Shown here piece after piece: positions 1 to 11,212 of a stretch of 64,000 nt of DNA. The stretch covers positions 682,001-746,000 of the forward strand of contig JABYQU010000007.1 of the NCBI GenBank assembly GCA_022264855.1, read 5' to 3'. The notes under the pieces were generated by a model. It ran no database searches, was not told the DNA's origin, and saw nothing but the letters and a program-made list of their open reading frames with translations. How positions within the stretch are numbered: the first letter of the stretch is position 1; each line of letters starts with the position of its first letter. The stretch comes from Lenzites betulinus (lineage: Eukaryota; Basidiomycota; Agaricomycetes; Polyporales; Polyporaceae). The translations under genes and the position numbers were made by a program.

Positions 1-1428
1 CGCCTGAGCGGAAGATGACTTCTGGATGGAATCGCCGGCTGACTGCAGGGCGGAAATCAAGAGGTTTATCACTTGCAGGGCGGATGAGGAGGCTTCTGCG
101 GAGACACCGTCTGACTGAGGTGCGCACGGATTAGTTAGATCCCATGTTGTAACGGGCGTGTATGCGGGGATTATACTCACCAAGCCACTAGTGTCCTCAG
201 ACGGAGCGGCATACAAGCAGCTCAATTGCCAGCAGAAGCGGCGGAGAATGGGAGACTCTGATACAGCCGCATCGGTAGGAACAGGCGCAGCGTACGCGCT
301 CTGGAAAGCTGTGAAGGATGTGAATAACGAACATCAAGAGGACAGAGGACCGTCACGGCTATGACGTACCACCAACAAACACCGCTACCACTGCAAATGT
401 TCCAGTACGGATGAAAGGAGTGGCAACCATCGTGAATTGCTTGGGGATGAGAGATGAGTAGTGTGATGAAAAGGAAGTGGAGAACAACTGGCAATCGACT
501 GTGAGCTCGCAATGGCATTTTATACCACGTCGTATTGACAAAAGATGATCACGCTTGTGCATGGCCATGATTCAGTTGATGGATTCAGAGGAGCTCGTTA
601 GGTACAGCGTACCCATAAGAACCATCCGAATCGGCAGGAAACATCAAGAGGCCGAGGTCGCTCCGCCAGGCTCGCACCCAGCGCGCTGACTGATCCGTGC
701 GCATTCGAGTAATTTACTTGAGTCGAAGTCTGCCTCACATTGCTAGTAGAGGATGTGCTAATTATCTATCTAGCACTAGCAGGCAGGATCGCGAGTCTCT
801 CAACTTTGAGAATTTGAGAAGCCTCTGAAATAAAGTCAGGATTTACGTAGGGCCCAATCATCAATCGCACCTTTCACCTGAGATGCACTGATACCTTGCG
901 GACATCATAGCTTGTCCAACAAGTGCTTTTGCTTCACACCGTGGTCTGTCGCTATCTCTGGTCCAAATTTAAACTACCGTACATGATACCACCCTGGGGG
1001 CTTCGTGAGACACGGATGATCGGCGCTGAGCTACTGGTTAGTACGCAACACACTCCACCTCATGCTGTCAGTCATTGATTTCCCATCTTCAAGTTCCGGC
1101 CTAGTGCTCTCTAGAATTTCATCTACCCCCCAAGTTGGCCTACAGGCTCCGTGCGCGCTAGAGAAAGGGTACGCCAGCTGAAGTTTGATTGATATTAATT
1201 CTGGCCTTTCCCAACGTCCACCGTGCCTGCCAGTACGCACGTCAGGCTACCAACGTTATCAGTCTACCAAGTGAACTTGGCCCCAGATCGCTCAGGCTTG
1301 GGGTAACATTATGATCGCGTCTTTGCGACACTCGGAGCACGGCTAGAGCCGTTTGAGAACAACAAGCCCCAGGGAGAGTGAAACCTCTTCCGTGACCCGG
1401 ATCGCGAACTTAACCCGTATATTGGAAT
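1..1428. other. Intergenic region, no recognisable gene
   Basis: Only short open frames are present on either strand. None shows family motifs, a plausible splice pattern or a coding-like run longer than about 100 codons. The CACTA-type element begins at the right edge. Confidence 0.6.
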
Positions 1429-1451
1429 CACTACGCGCCCCGAAGTTCGTG
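1429..1451 (+). repeat. Left terminal inverted repeat of CACTA element
   Basis: This 23-base end starts with CACTA. Its first 13 and last 8 bases match the complement of 2681-2703. Confidence 0.88.
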
Positions 1452-2680
1452 AACATCACGATCAAGTATCAGGGCATAAGTTCGTGGTAAACCACGCATT
1501 AAACCGTTGATTTCAATGAAGTTTATCACGAATTAAGTCATAGCGTAAGTTCGTGAAGTTCTGCGTGATTATCACGGAGAAACTGTCCCCCCTCACGAAG
1601 TTAGGTGTTACGAATTTTCATCTTGACTTCCACGAAGATACTGCATGACCCACACTCAACGGATTTCTTCGTGGTATTCAAGACAATATGTCGTGGCGGA
1701 ATCATGCACATACATCGTGATTATCAGGAAGCTATAAGTAATATAATCATTGCGGTACTGCGTGATATGCTATACATGGTTATCCTACGAGCTGCTGCAC
1801 TTACAAGATATAGGGGCACGGCACATGGGTCTCCGTTGAATTAATGGCGTGATACCTCGCTGAATCGACTCACCTGCTCCTGCACAATGTGTTCGATGTG
1901 CTTGTCCACAGGTGTTCTAAAGTACACCATAGTGGTAAGTTCGCTGAACATCACATTAGCTGGCCTATGAACCTCACCGTAAGTTACAGCACTACGATTG
2001 CGTCGGTGGGCGTTGGGCCAGCTTGTGTCGAGTGCTTCGTGCCACGGCCCACTTGGAGGGCAGCTGCACCAGCGCTTTGCGTGGGCGTGCACTACATAGG
2101 AATCGCAGAAGCGAGGGCCGGCTGGAATAGGTTGAGCTGCACCAGTGACAAGTCCAGACTGACGTTGCAAGTACTTTCACAGACTACAGTCCTCCAAGTA
2201 GCAACGAGTAAAGCCCCAGATCCCTGAAGCTGAAGCCCAAGTTGCAGCGACAGGCTATCCAGCCGCCAGAAGTTCAACAAAACACAGAACAGAGATCCAC
2301 CGAGATAGTAAGAGAAACAGCACCCATCAGAGCCTCAGATTTATGGTAAGAAGAACAGTGGCCATCGGAGAGTCAGGGTGATATGACACTTGAAGCATAA
2401 AGAAGAGAGAGAGGCGAGAAGACGACGACGAGCAGAGATGAAGAATTTGTACGCTTACGTAGGTGTACGCAGATGTACGCGTGCTGACTTCGAGCCGGCG
2501 CCTGACATGCGTTACAGAGCGCTAAAATTCTCGAGGTAGTCTATCGTGATTATTAGGGCTTAAAGTCATGATAAGGGAAGTCGTGAACTCCACGAACTGG
2601 ATCACGACTATACTACTCCACGAATTTACAACGAATTTACTTCGTGATGCCTTACATTCACGTAGTAACTTCGTGGGCAC

Positions 2681-2703
2681 CACGAACTGTGGGGCGCGTA
2701 GTG
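2681..2703 (-). repeat. Right terminal inverted repeat of CACTA element
   Basis: Inverse complement of the left end with two mismatches. It ends in TAGTG and is followed by the AAT target duplication. Confidence 0.88.
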
Positions 2704-4463
2704 AATAACCCTTACAACTTTTCAAGATCCTTCTAGTGCCGGTGTTAGGATCAGATGCTAGTGTCCAGTCGCGAATCGACAGTGCGCCTGGCCTACAAGA
2801 TCCGAATCTTGCATGGGTAGAGGGATGTTATAATTAGAAAATGTCTCGGAGGATGCGTTACACAGATTTGTGTCTGGGGGATCAGCGCTCTGGTCCTGAT
2901 CAGACCTTGTGGCTCTACAACGCTGCCGTGCTCACGATGATCATGTCTCGCCATCTGAGTCCAGGAGGATCACAACCACAGCCGAAACACAGCAAACACC
3001 TTGAGCAGGGTGGTCGGCATTTGCCGTCTCCGCCCGTTGTTCTCCACCTCTTCCCGCTGCTCTGCTGCTTGCCCCATACGATAGTAACTCGTGACGTTCG
3101 AGTGCTGGTACTCGTGCGTCACTGGATCATTTCAGGATTCCTTGAAGGACACACAGCATACCGTATTCTGGGCCTACGCGGAGTTCCGTTGACGGTGAGC
3201 CTTGCACTGATCCTTTTCGGCGCGGTTGTTTTCCGCAGGCTACGTGGGTATAAGCTACGTTCAATATACGGCACGCAGGGAGAAGTCTGAGCAACGTACT
3301 TGATTGGCGTATTGGGAGTAGAGCGAAAACTTATATATTTTGCATCGCCTATGACTCGGACCCGCGGTACATCCTTGTCGTTGCCTGGAGTCGAGATGTG
3401 GTGCCGCCACGCGGGTGATAGCCAACCAATCTGCAGACAAGCGGCGGCAGCGCGCAAAGGCCAGTGTCATCAAATTCCACGTGTAGCATGAGACTGCATC
3501 TGTCTCTCTGATCGAAGAGCTCTTGCATGCTGGAGATGGTGCCCGCCGAGAAGCAGCTATAAATCAAACAAGATACCAACGAAAGGCAGCAGCTCCGAGA
3601 TGGAATCATGAGTAACCTCAGGCAGACCCGAAGATTTCCGCGAGCAATTGAACGCCACGAACAAGCAAGCAATGTCAGAGTACCAAATCTAAGGAGGGCT
3701 GTCAGTCTCTGATAGATTGCTGTGGCAATCGCTGTAAATAGGAGCTTTGTCGGGTCTAGGTTTGATGAGCAAGTTGGCGAATGAACCTCTGGATAGGACA
3801 GAATGTGCCGGGGAATTAGCGAGGCGTATGACATGTGGCCGGTGACCCAGGCGCAGCTGTAGCCTGGGCCTTCCCTCGACGAAGTCGTAGTCAGAAGCGC
3901 ATGGAGAGACTCCGTCGGTGACCCCCGGTGACCTCTGGCGATTGCTTGTCGCAGTCATAGGCAGCAGAAAAAGCATCCTGACGTACTCGCGCCTAGGCCT
4001 TGTCGTTGCGTTGGCATTCTCCTATAGGGTCGGGCTTGCGGCATATTTGACAGGCATTTCATACGGAGACCAACTGTAGCAACGGGCGAAAGAAAAGGAG
4101 TATCAGTCCGGGGAACAATGAGAACTGTATGTCCCGCACGGACTCGACCGATGGCGGTTTTCGGACTGTGTCAACCCATTGCGCAAAGGTGAGACTGTTT
4201 CGATTCCTCACCTCGAACACGGTGTGTCAAGTCTAGTGTGAAGCGAGCCGTCTAATCAATGCCTCAACGAGGGACGTTTAGTCTAAAATCGCACTTGTCG
4301 TCCTCGTAGGCGTTACTTTGTTCGATCTCCATGAAATGTTCCTGTCCTGATGATAGATTGAGATAGCAGTGTACAGCAACAACCGGATGCCAAACAACAC
4401 GCTGAGGCAATAATCAATAAATGCGGATATAGATACCTGCCCGCCGGCCCCATAGATCATGTC
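2704..4463. other. Intergenic region, no recognisable gene
   Basis: The longest open frames are 149 codons (2841-3290, +) and 161 codons (3349-3834, -). Neither shows a known motif, a splice-linked continuation or obvious coding bias, so neither is annotated as a gene. The downstream gene ends at 4464. Confidence 0.5.
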
Positions 4464-6420
4464 TCATAACTTCGACTTCGTCCCTGCGACGCCAGCTTCG
4501 ACGAGGGTGCTGTACGCGAGGTGGCCCATAAGGGGGAAGCCCTGCACATACATATGCGCCTTCTCCGAGCTGGCTTGGCGCCGCGCGTAACGTGCTGCAA
4601 TGCCCTGCATGATAATCGCGCTCTACAGGATTCGAGTCAGTGCTTGAGTGTCACACAGGAAGGGGGATGAGCACTCACCCGAAAGAGCATCCAGCTCCGC
4701 GCAAAGACCATCTCCGGGATCGGGTACGGCTGGTGCGTGACGCGGCAGTACTCACGCTCAAGCGCGTCGAGCGCTATCGGAGCCTCCGCAGTGTTGTTCT
4801 TGAACGCGACGACAAGCGTGACCCCCTCTGGGAACGCGTCCTGCGGAATCGACCACGGCTGCGTGAAATTCGCCAAGTCTGCGAGCTGCGTGGGGTTGTG
4901 AACTCTTTAGTATCATGCTATTCGAGCTGTCAGTGTACGCACTGGGCTTCCGAGCGTGCACAGCTCCCAGTCCAGAATGCCGATCACGCGGTTCTCCGTC
5001 GGATGGAAAACGAGGTTGTCCAGCTTGTAGTCGCCGTGCACAACGCGCAGGCCTGTCTTGCGCTCGTCTGGCAGGTTCGCCTTGTACCACGCCACCATGT
5101 CTGAAAATCGCGGAATCTCGCCCGTCGGTTTGTCAGACTCCACGTCGACTGCGGCTGCCTGCGCTTCAGAAACACGCGATAGCGATTTGATCTGACGCGG
5201 GAAGTACGGCGTGTTCGGCGCGAAGGTAGAGAGCCCTAGGGCAGCAGGGTCCAACTGCGAAAGAGCGCCGAGGACGCGTACCGCATCGAGCCAGCTGGTG
5301 ATGGAAAGCGAGCCTTCAATACCTCCGTCCGTATAGAGATGTATGACATTGAATAAACACACCATTCTTGACGTGCTTGCGACTCTACCTCGGGCATGCG
5401 CGGGTCGGTGAATATCCGTCCGTCGAGGAACTCCATGATATAGAAAGGGGTCCCAAGAACCTGAACATCTTCGCATAGCACAATGGGCTCCGGAATAGGC
5501 ACGCGCTGGTCCGCACTCGTCGTGGACTGGGTGTTATGAGCGTGGAGTGCGCGGAGCATCGTATACTCGCGCTCGACCTGATGCGCGGTCTTCGAAAGTA
5601 GTTGTCCTGCGGGCTTCTTGCGCAAGACGAAACGGATAGACCTGTGCGAAGAAGGCCAAGTGAGTTAAGAGCGCGAGACAACAGCCATGTCTAGTAGGCA
5701 AAGACCCCAAACAACAAGGAATATCTGTAGTGCAAGAGGTCCCAGCCGCGTGCAGAGAGTGTCAATCAAGGCTAATCCCACATAGGCCGTGCAAGCCAAG
5801 CCAGAGAGCGCAGATGTATACGCGCGCGATGACGGGTCTCCTGCAGAGGTACAGCAGGACCAGTTCAAAAGAGGTTTCCATGGCTCTCGTGACGTTCGCG
5901 AGCCACACCTCTACATAGCTCACAAGATGATATGTGGGATCCTATGCTCGGATTCTTGCCCGTCCCGGTTTGAGGAAACCTCTCTATGATGGCTGGGGAC
6001 GAGCCTAGAGTATTCCGGGACTCAAATGATAGGCATAAACTGGGCTTGACTACATTCTTCAGGTCCCAGTGTTCAACGTGGGCTGCGAAGCACGGATCAC
6101 GAAGCAGGACGCGACACGCGACACACTCGAAGTTTGACGTACCTTGCATCCGTCAAGAAATACGTCGGATTGGACTGTGAACAGTTCAGTGAACACGAAT
6201 GTTCGCAGGGGTATACCAACAAACCTGTCCAAACTGCGCCGTGCCAGCCACAGAAGGTCAGAACATTTACCCCTGACAGAAATTGCAAACGGACCTTGAA
6301 TTGCTTGATACTGACGGGCGCCTTCACCGCGGGGACATGTGCGGCAAGGTAGACGTTAAGCCTGTCTGCATCGATACCAGAGCGCACCTCGCCGTATTCT
6401 CCCCCAATCTTCGAGGACAT
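4464..6420 (-). CDS. ACAD10/11-type phosphotransferase (APH-fold) protein
   Basis: This is a stand-alone fungal version of the N-terminal kinase-like domain of ACAD10/ACAD11, predicted to phosphorylate a small substrate such as a hydroxyacyl-CoA (family inference). The model has seven exons: 6420-6295, 6233-6225, 6174-6143, 5641-5363, 5294-4943, 4885-4679 and 4622-4464. These sum to 388 codons including the stop (387 residues). Visible motifs are [16 protein letters not shown] (nucleotide loop region), the catalytic HGDYKLDNL at about 235-243 and the metal-binding GILDWE at about 254-259. The start is the ATG giving MSSKIGGE, followed by a typical [12 protein letters not shown] stretch. Exon 2 is a 9-base microexon encoding FGQ. 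The intron at 6142-5642 is about 500 bases, long beside the other introns of 50-68 bases. The substrate is unknown. Confidence 0.85.
6225..6233 (-). other. 9-base microexon (FGQ) of the ACAD10-like gene
   Basis: TTTGGACAG is preceded by an acceptor ending GCGCAG and followed by a donor GTTTGT. Including it restores the conserved FKFGQSNPTYF motif; skipping it joins FK directly to SNPTYF. Its flanking introns are 61 bases (6294-6234) and 50 bases (6224-6175). Confidence 0.75.
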
Positions 6421-7264
6421 TGGAGCAAGTTGGGTGACGAGTGCGGGGTGGCGACTGGGGTAAAGCCTGCAGTGGCGCCCACCGGGTCGGGTATCAAATA
6501 ATAAGCGCGGCCACGTAGTAGCCGCGAGCTTCACATGATTTCAGATTTGAGTCTGGCTCTTTAGACTTTGACTGTACTTCGCCGCTCACCAATCGCTCAC
6601 GCCCGCTCTCGAATTCCACTACCAATGACCATCTGAATCTCACAGAACTTGGGCTATACTGAATTGAGGTTGGAAATTACCAACGTATCCACTACACGCG
6701 CGATTGACCCGTATCCAGCTATCATATGGCAATGCGGCGTAAACATAACTACACGAGCTACAAAGAGAACCTTCGTTGGAATCAGCGTAAGGTAAAACTA
6801 ATTGCAACTGCATAAGTTCTCGAGTCGAGTCGAACGCGATCGGAGTCTAGTAGTCCAGCCTGCTGGTAAGAATCGACCTCCCAAATGGCACAAGCGGCCT
6901 ATGCGCTATTAATTCAACCCGTTGAGGAATGACGCATAGGGATATAGATTCAAAGACATGATTTACGCTGGTAGTAAACCATGGTCTGCGAGGTGTTATC
7001 CTGAGGAATCGATGCTAGTGAAAGCCTGAGCGAGATATACTGCTCGATGGTTAATACGGCCGAGGGTGCCACTGTGTGCATGTCCGCCTAGACACCCATA
7101 TTATAAAATTCTTAACTGACGAGGTTCTGTGAGAGAAAGGGACCAGGAGGATGACGAGCAGTGGTGGTGGGGCTTGCGAGCCTTGGCCCCAAGCGCCATC
7201 AGTACGATTAGCACAGCCACAACAAGGATCGGGTCGACGACTCTTGGGCCTGAGATGAGCATCC
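6421..7264. other. Intergenic region, nothing recognised
   Basis: This lies between the divergent ACAD10-like gene and the duplicated FunK1 unit. No gene, repeat or RNA was recognised. Confidence 0.5.
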
Positions 7265-7439
7265 AGCAGCGTGGTGTACATGATACAAGGCAGACAGTGG
7301 GTAGATATAAAATATTTGCAACTCCTATGGGGCTGCAGAGAAGGACGTAATGTCTTGAGCGCGGACCGGCGAACGATGTTGAACTTGATGTTATTAGACG
7401 CTGGCACAATGACAGCTTGGGCGCGCGCTTCCGCTGGGT

Positions 7440-7610
7440 TTCAACTTGCCACAACCTCCCGCAATCGCGCTCATTGACCATTGTTCGAGCTGCAGCTGAC
7501 AACGCGACCAAGCGAAACAACACGTGCTCCGCCGTGGCTGGAGAGCGCTCCTATATCAACTTCAACTCATCGTCTTGACCGTAAGCTCTCCTCTACCACA
7601 TCCTTCCACC
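7440..7610 (+). promoter_or_regulatory. Conserved FunK1 5' block, probable promoter
   Basis: The 170 bases before the FunK1 A start contain the blocks CATTGACCATTGTT, GAGCTGCAGCTGAC and CACGTGCTC, and a TATAT stretch near 7551. The same blocks in the same order precede FunK1 copies B, C and D (complement at roughly 29200-29300, 34250-34360 and 41000-41090). Conservation outside coding sequence fits a shared promoter, but recent duplication alone could also explain it. Confidence 0.5.
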
Positions 7611-10273
7611 ATGACTGAACGCGCCCCTCTGCCTAGCATCGGTAACACACCGGTCAAATTCAACAGCCGTAAAGCCAGCGTATACAGTGCAGCTACTCCT
7701 ACCACTGCGATCAAACGTCGCGAATTACGAGTCAGCATGCATCGCAAGACCATCATCGTCACTCCCGAGGAGTTCATGGATAGGTTTGTGCCACCTCTCC
7801 CCGACCACATGTCCAAGCGCAAGGAAAGCACTTCCTCGATACTCGGAAACATACCAGTCGCGTCAGGTAGTGAGCGCAAGATGTATCCGCCACTGGTAAG
7901 TCGTTCAATGTTCGTCACTGTGCGAGACGCAGCTCAGCGATCCTGCGCCAGGTCAAGGCACTCAACGACGCCAACATCTGTCCTGGATTCCAGTTCGTCG
8001 ACACATCGTCCCGCGGGGACGGCTCCGAGCGCTCGAACGAGGCCCCCGACATCGGCCTTTACCCGTCGGACCGTGTGCCTGTGCGCACGACAGACCCCGA
8101 CGGGACGGAGCACTCTCCGCCCACCGACTGGTCCGCCGTCGAGTTGTGCATCGAGTGCAAGACGAACTCCAACGCGCAGGATCCGTTTGAGGAGAAGAAG
8201 GACCCATCCAAAGGGATCGACCCGACGACGAAGGAACGGAAAGAGATATTCGCGCAGATCCTCGCGTACGTCGAATTCATGTTCAACAGGCAGCATCGGA
8301 TGTGGATCTTCATGGTCCTCATCCTTGGAGACCACTGCCGCATCATCCGCTTCGACCGTGCCGGTGCCGTCGCGACGCAGAAGTTCAACTACAAGACGAA
8401 CGGGGCGACTCTCATCGAATTCTTCTGGCGTTACGCAAAGTGGTCTGCGTCTACTCGCGGCCACGATCCGACGGCCGAGCGTATCCCTCCTGGCTCTTCC
8501 CTCGCGGAGCAGATGCAAGCGCGCGCGAAGAAGGACAAGGTCATGACCGAGCGCAAGGACTACGCCTGTCGGATGTTCGAACAGTCTCTCGACCCGCGAT
8601 GGTACTGGTGGAAACTCCGTGTAGAGCCCGATGGCAAGGAGGGCGAGGACCGGTTCTTCGTCGTCGGCAAGCCGAACTTCCAAGCATCTGGCGTGGTCGG
8701 CCGTGGCACGCGTGGATACGTCGCCCTGCCGGCGGACAACATCGCCGACGGGAATTTCTGCTACCTGAAGGATGCGTGGCGGGTGGTTGGCCCGGACATC
8801 GACAAGGAAGGTACGATCCTCGAACACCTCAACGAACACAACGTCATGTACATCCCGACACTGGAATGCCATGGAGACGTCGGCGATCCTACCCAACAGG
8901 TGACACGTACGGACGCGCTCTGGGAGGAGATATACCAGAAGAAGGTTGACGAGGGGAAGGCGGGCGAGGCCATTGTCTCGCTTCAGCTCAAGAAGCACAG
9001 GCACTACCGGATCTCCGTGAAGCAGGTTGGCCTACAGATGTCGGAGTTTGCCAACAGCCAGGAGCTCATCAAAGCTCTGGGGTGCTGCATTTTTGGTATG
9101 GCAGGTTCCGTCTGAGTCTCACGGATGCATCATTCCTGACCTCGCCCTTCAGCACACAAGAATGCCTACGACATTGGCGTCATTCACCGCGACATTAGTG
9201 CTGGCAACGTGCTACTATACTACGACGTGGACGCAGAGAATCCTGAGTGGTGCGGCCTGCTCAATGACTGGGAGCTCTCGAAGAAGACGGACAGCGTGTA
9301 TCCGCACGGACGCCAGCTCGACCGCACGGTGAGCTCTTCGATGTCTTTTATGCTGGCTAGGTTTAACGTGTTCGCGATGCTGCAGGGCACGTGGCAGTTT
9401 ATGTCCGCTATGACACTTGCGGGACCCAGCGAACCAGTCAGGGTCGAAGATGAACTGGAGTCGTTCTTCAACGTGCTCCTATACTTTGCAATCCGCTTCC
9501 TTCACCACAACTGCAAGAGAGTCGGCGACTTTATGTACGCTTATTTCGACGACTACAGCACGCTTGACGACAACTACGGATGCGGATTTTTCAAGCAAAA
9601 TTGCATGGAAACTGGGCGGATTCAGCTGCACCACACGACGGGCTCCAAGGGAGGACCCAAGGATGGTGCAACGGTCTCACGCCGGAAGTACCTGGAGGTG
9701 CTAACGTTCGGCTGGCCCACCCCCTCCGACCCCCCAAAGCCTCATCCTTTGAACCACATCATCGTTACTATTCTGGCGTGGGCAAGCGCTCGGTATACTC
9801 TTGCCTCCGAAGAAGGGACCAACCTGAAGGGCGACGTTGAGGCTCCTATGCCGAAGAGTGGCGCGAACTCGTCCAAGAAGGGCTTCGCCATTCGCGGTTA
9901 CACACACACGAACCCCTCCGGATCCACGTCAACTGCAGAGCTTAGAGCCTCCGCCGAAGCTCTTGCGAAACGTAACGCAGAACTTCAGGCTGCCGCCCAG
10001 AACCTGCATGGCCACACTGCTATCCTCGATCTATTCGTGGAGACCGGTCACGGAGCCCACGGAGACTGGCCGGAAGAAGACAAGACACCCGACCAGCTTC
10101 CGAAGGGGTACCAGCATGCCGAGGACCTTACGATAACGTACCCCAATCCGCCGGATGTCAGCGGCCCAATGTTGCACGGCGCAAATCCTTCCAGTACAGC
10201 GTCGTCGCGGAAGCGTCTCGCAGTCGAAGTCGAGGAGCTTGAAGTCGCGGGACCTTCGAAGCGGTCGAGGTGA
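7611..10273 (+). CDS. FunK1 fungal-type protein kinase, copy A
   Basis: This is a member of the fungus-specific FunK1 protein-kinase family, which is expanded in mushroom-forming basidiomycetes. Substrates are unknown. Four exons (7611-7895, 7952-9095, 9153-9328, 9386-10273) sum to 831 codons including the stop (830 residues). The start ATG gives MTERAPLPSIGNT. Visible elements are the family N-terminal region ending ERKMYPPLVKALNDAN, the EFCIECKT-like segment (here ELCIECKTN), the catalytic loop VIHRDISAGNVLLYY with Asp at about 490, and LLNDWELSKK in place of the usual DFG. The C-terminal tail is charged and ends near a basic PSKRSR stretch. The third intron (57 bases) is in frame and open, so its retention would only add 19 residues. 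The gene lies tail-to-tail with the arrestin gene. Confidence 0.85.
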
Positions 10274-11212
10274 TTTACCCGCGGACGAGTCGCGTCCACC
10301 AAGAAGAATGTCTCCCCCTCCGAGTCACTATCACCACATTGCGCGTGGCCCATCGTCGTCCCTTGGCCCCGACCTCTTCCGCCGTCTTTCAGAGGCTCTC
10401 TTCCCCACCGCACCACCGTTTGGCATACCATCGCTTTCCACCCTCCAACCGCCTCGCAGGTCGCTCCAGGATGTCTCGGACGCGCCGACACAGCGGCGCC
10501 TGATCCCTCAGGCTCTCCAATGTACGGCGCAGTGCGCGCCGCCTGGTCCCCCCTTGTCACCTCCCGGCCGGACATATCTCGTTCCCTCAATGTTCATGGA
10601 CAGTGCGCCAGTCGGCAGGCTCCCTGTGTATCATTTACCCTCACTTCACTATCTCTCCGTCGTCGTCGAGCCCCCTACTATATGTCCCGCAATGTATATC
10701 CCACAATCTACTTATATCCCGCATGTTCATATATTGCCCTCCCCGTCCCTGTACCAGGTCATGCTACTACTACTACTACGTAACCTCCGCACACAATGAC
10801 ATTATACGCTCTCATTTTTCCGCCTCCAGTCCAGGCAGCGTATCGAGGCACCTGGTGGCTCATTCGAGGGTAGAAGTATCACCAGTCATATTAACCGTAC
10901 TCGTATACAAATGATGTGATACACATCTTCGGTTTCGTCTACATCATCTCCTATCGTACTAATACTATGCATAAGCCGTCGTCTGTGCCACAATCCGTAC
11001 AGGTCCAACAGCCGGAAGCGAGGAATTAGGCCTTGAGGGCTAGAAACATTAGTGCGCGCACGCAATAGACCCACAGCTAGCAGTAGCAGTAGCAGTCCCA
11101 CAGTCGAGGCGAGCCACAGAAAACGGTCCCTATCCCCCACACATCCACATGCCGCGTCCCTTGATACAATCCGCACATTCCATCGCCTCCGAGTCTTCGG
11201 TGCATGCGTGCA
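10274..11212. repeat. FunK1 3' flanking repeat
   Basis: The 650-950 bases after FunK1 A recur after copies B (about 25900-26520), C (about 30585-31532) and, in shortened form, D (about 38000-38263). A conserved string near 10665-10700 (GAGCCCCCTACTATATG) is found in the complement in the B and C flanks. There is no convincing coding sequence, so the block travels with the kinase as non-coding 3' DNA. Confidence 0.75.

Larger units (their letters stand above)
1429..2703. mobile_element. Non-autonomous CACTA-type (EnSpm) DNA transposon, complete
   Basis: The element is 1275 bases long. It begins with CACTACGCGCCCC and ends with the inverse complement GGGGCGCGTAGTG. The terminal inverted repeats are 23 bases and differ at two adjacent positions. 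The outer bases AAT are duplicated on both sides (1426-1428 and 2704-2706), the 3-base target duplication expected for CACTA elements. Just inside each end (about 1444-1765 and 2543-2690) short TCGTG/CACGA motifs recur in both orientations, as in the subterminal repeats of CACTA elements that bind transposase. The interior has only short open frames and no transposase, so movement would need an enzyme supplied from elsewhere. The near-perfect ends suggest a fairly recent insertion (inference). Confidence 0.88.

Noticed and set aside
2841..3290. 149-codon open frame with a hydrophobic C-terminal part.
   Set aside because: No recognised motif, no intron logic and no neighbouring support.
7934..9004. 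Long open frame of 356 codons antisense to FunK1 A; similar ones lie antisense to copies B (27757-28818), C (32817-33815) and D (39545-40615).
   Set aside because: They mirror the GC-rich coding exon of the kinase, lack their own splice structure and are Arg/Leu-rich in the manner of shadow frames.
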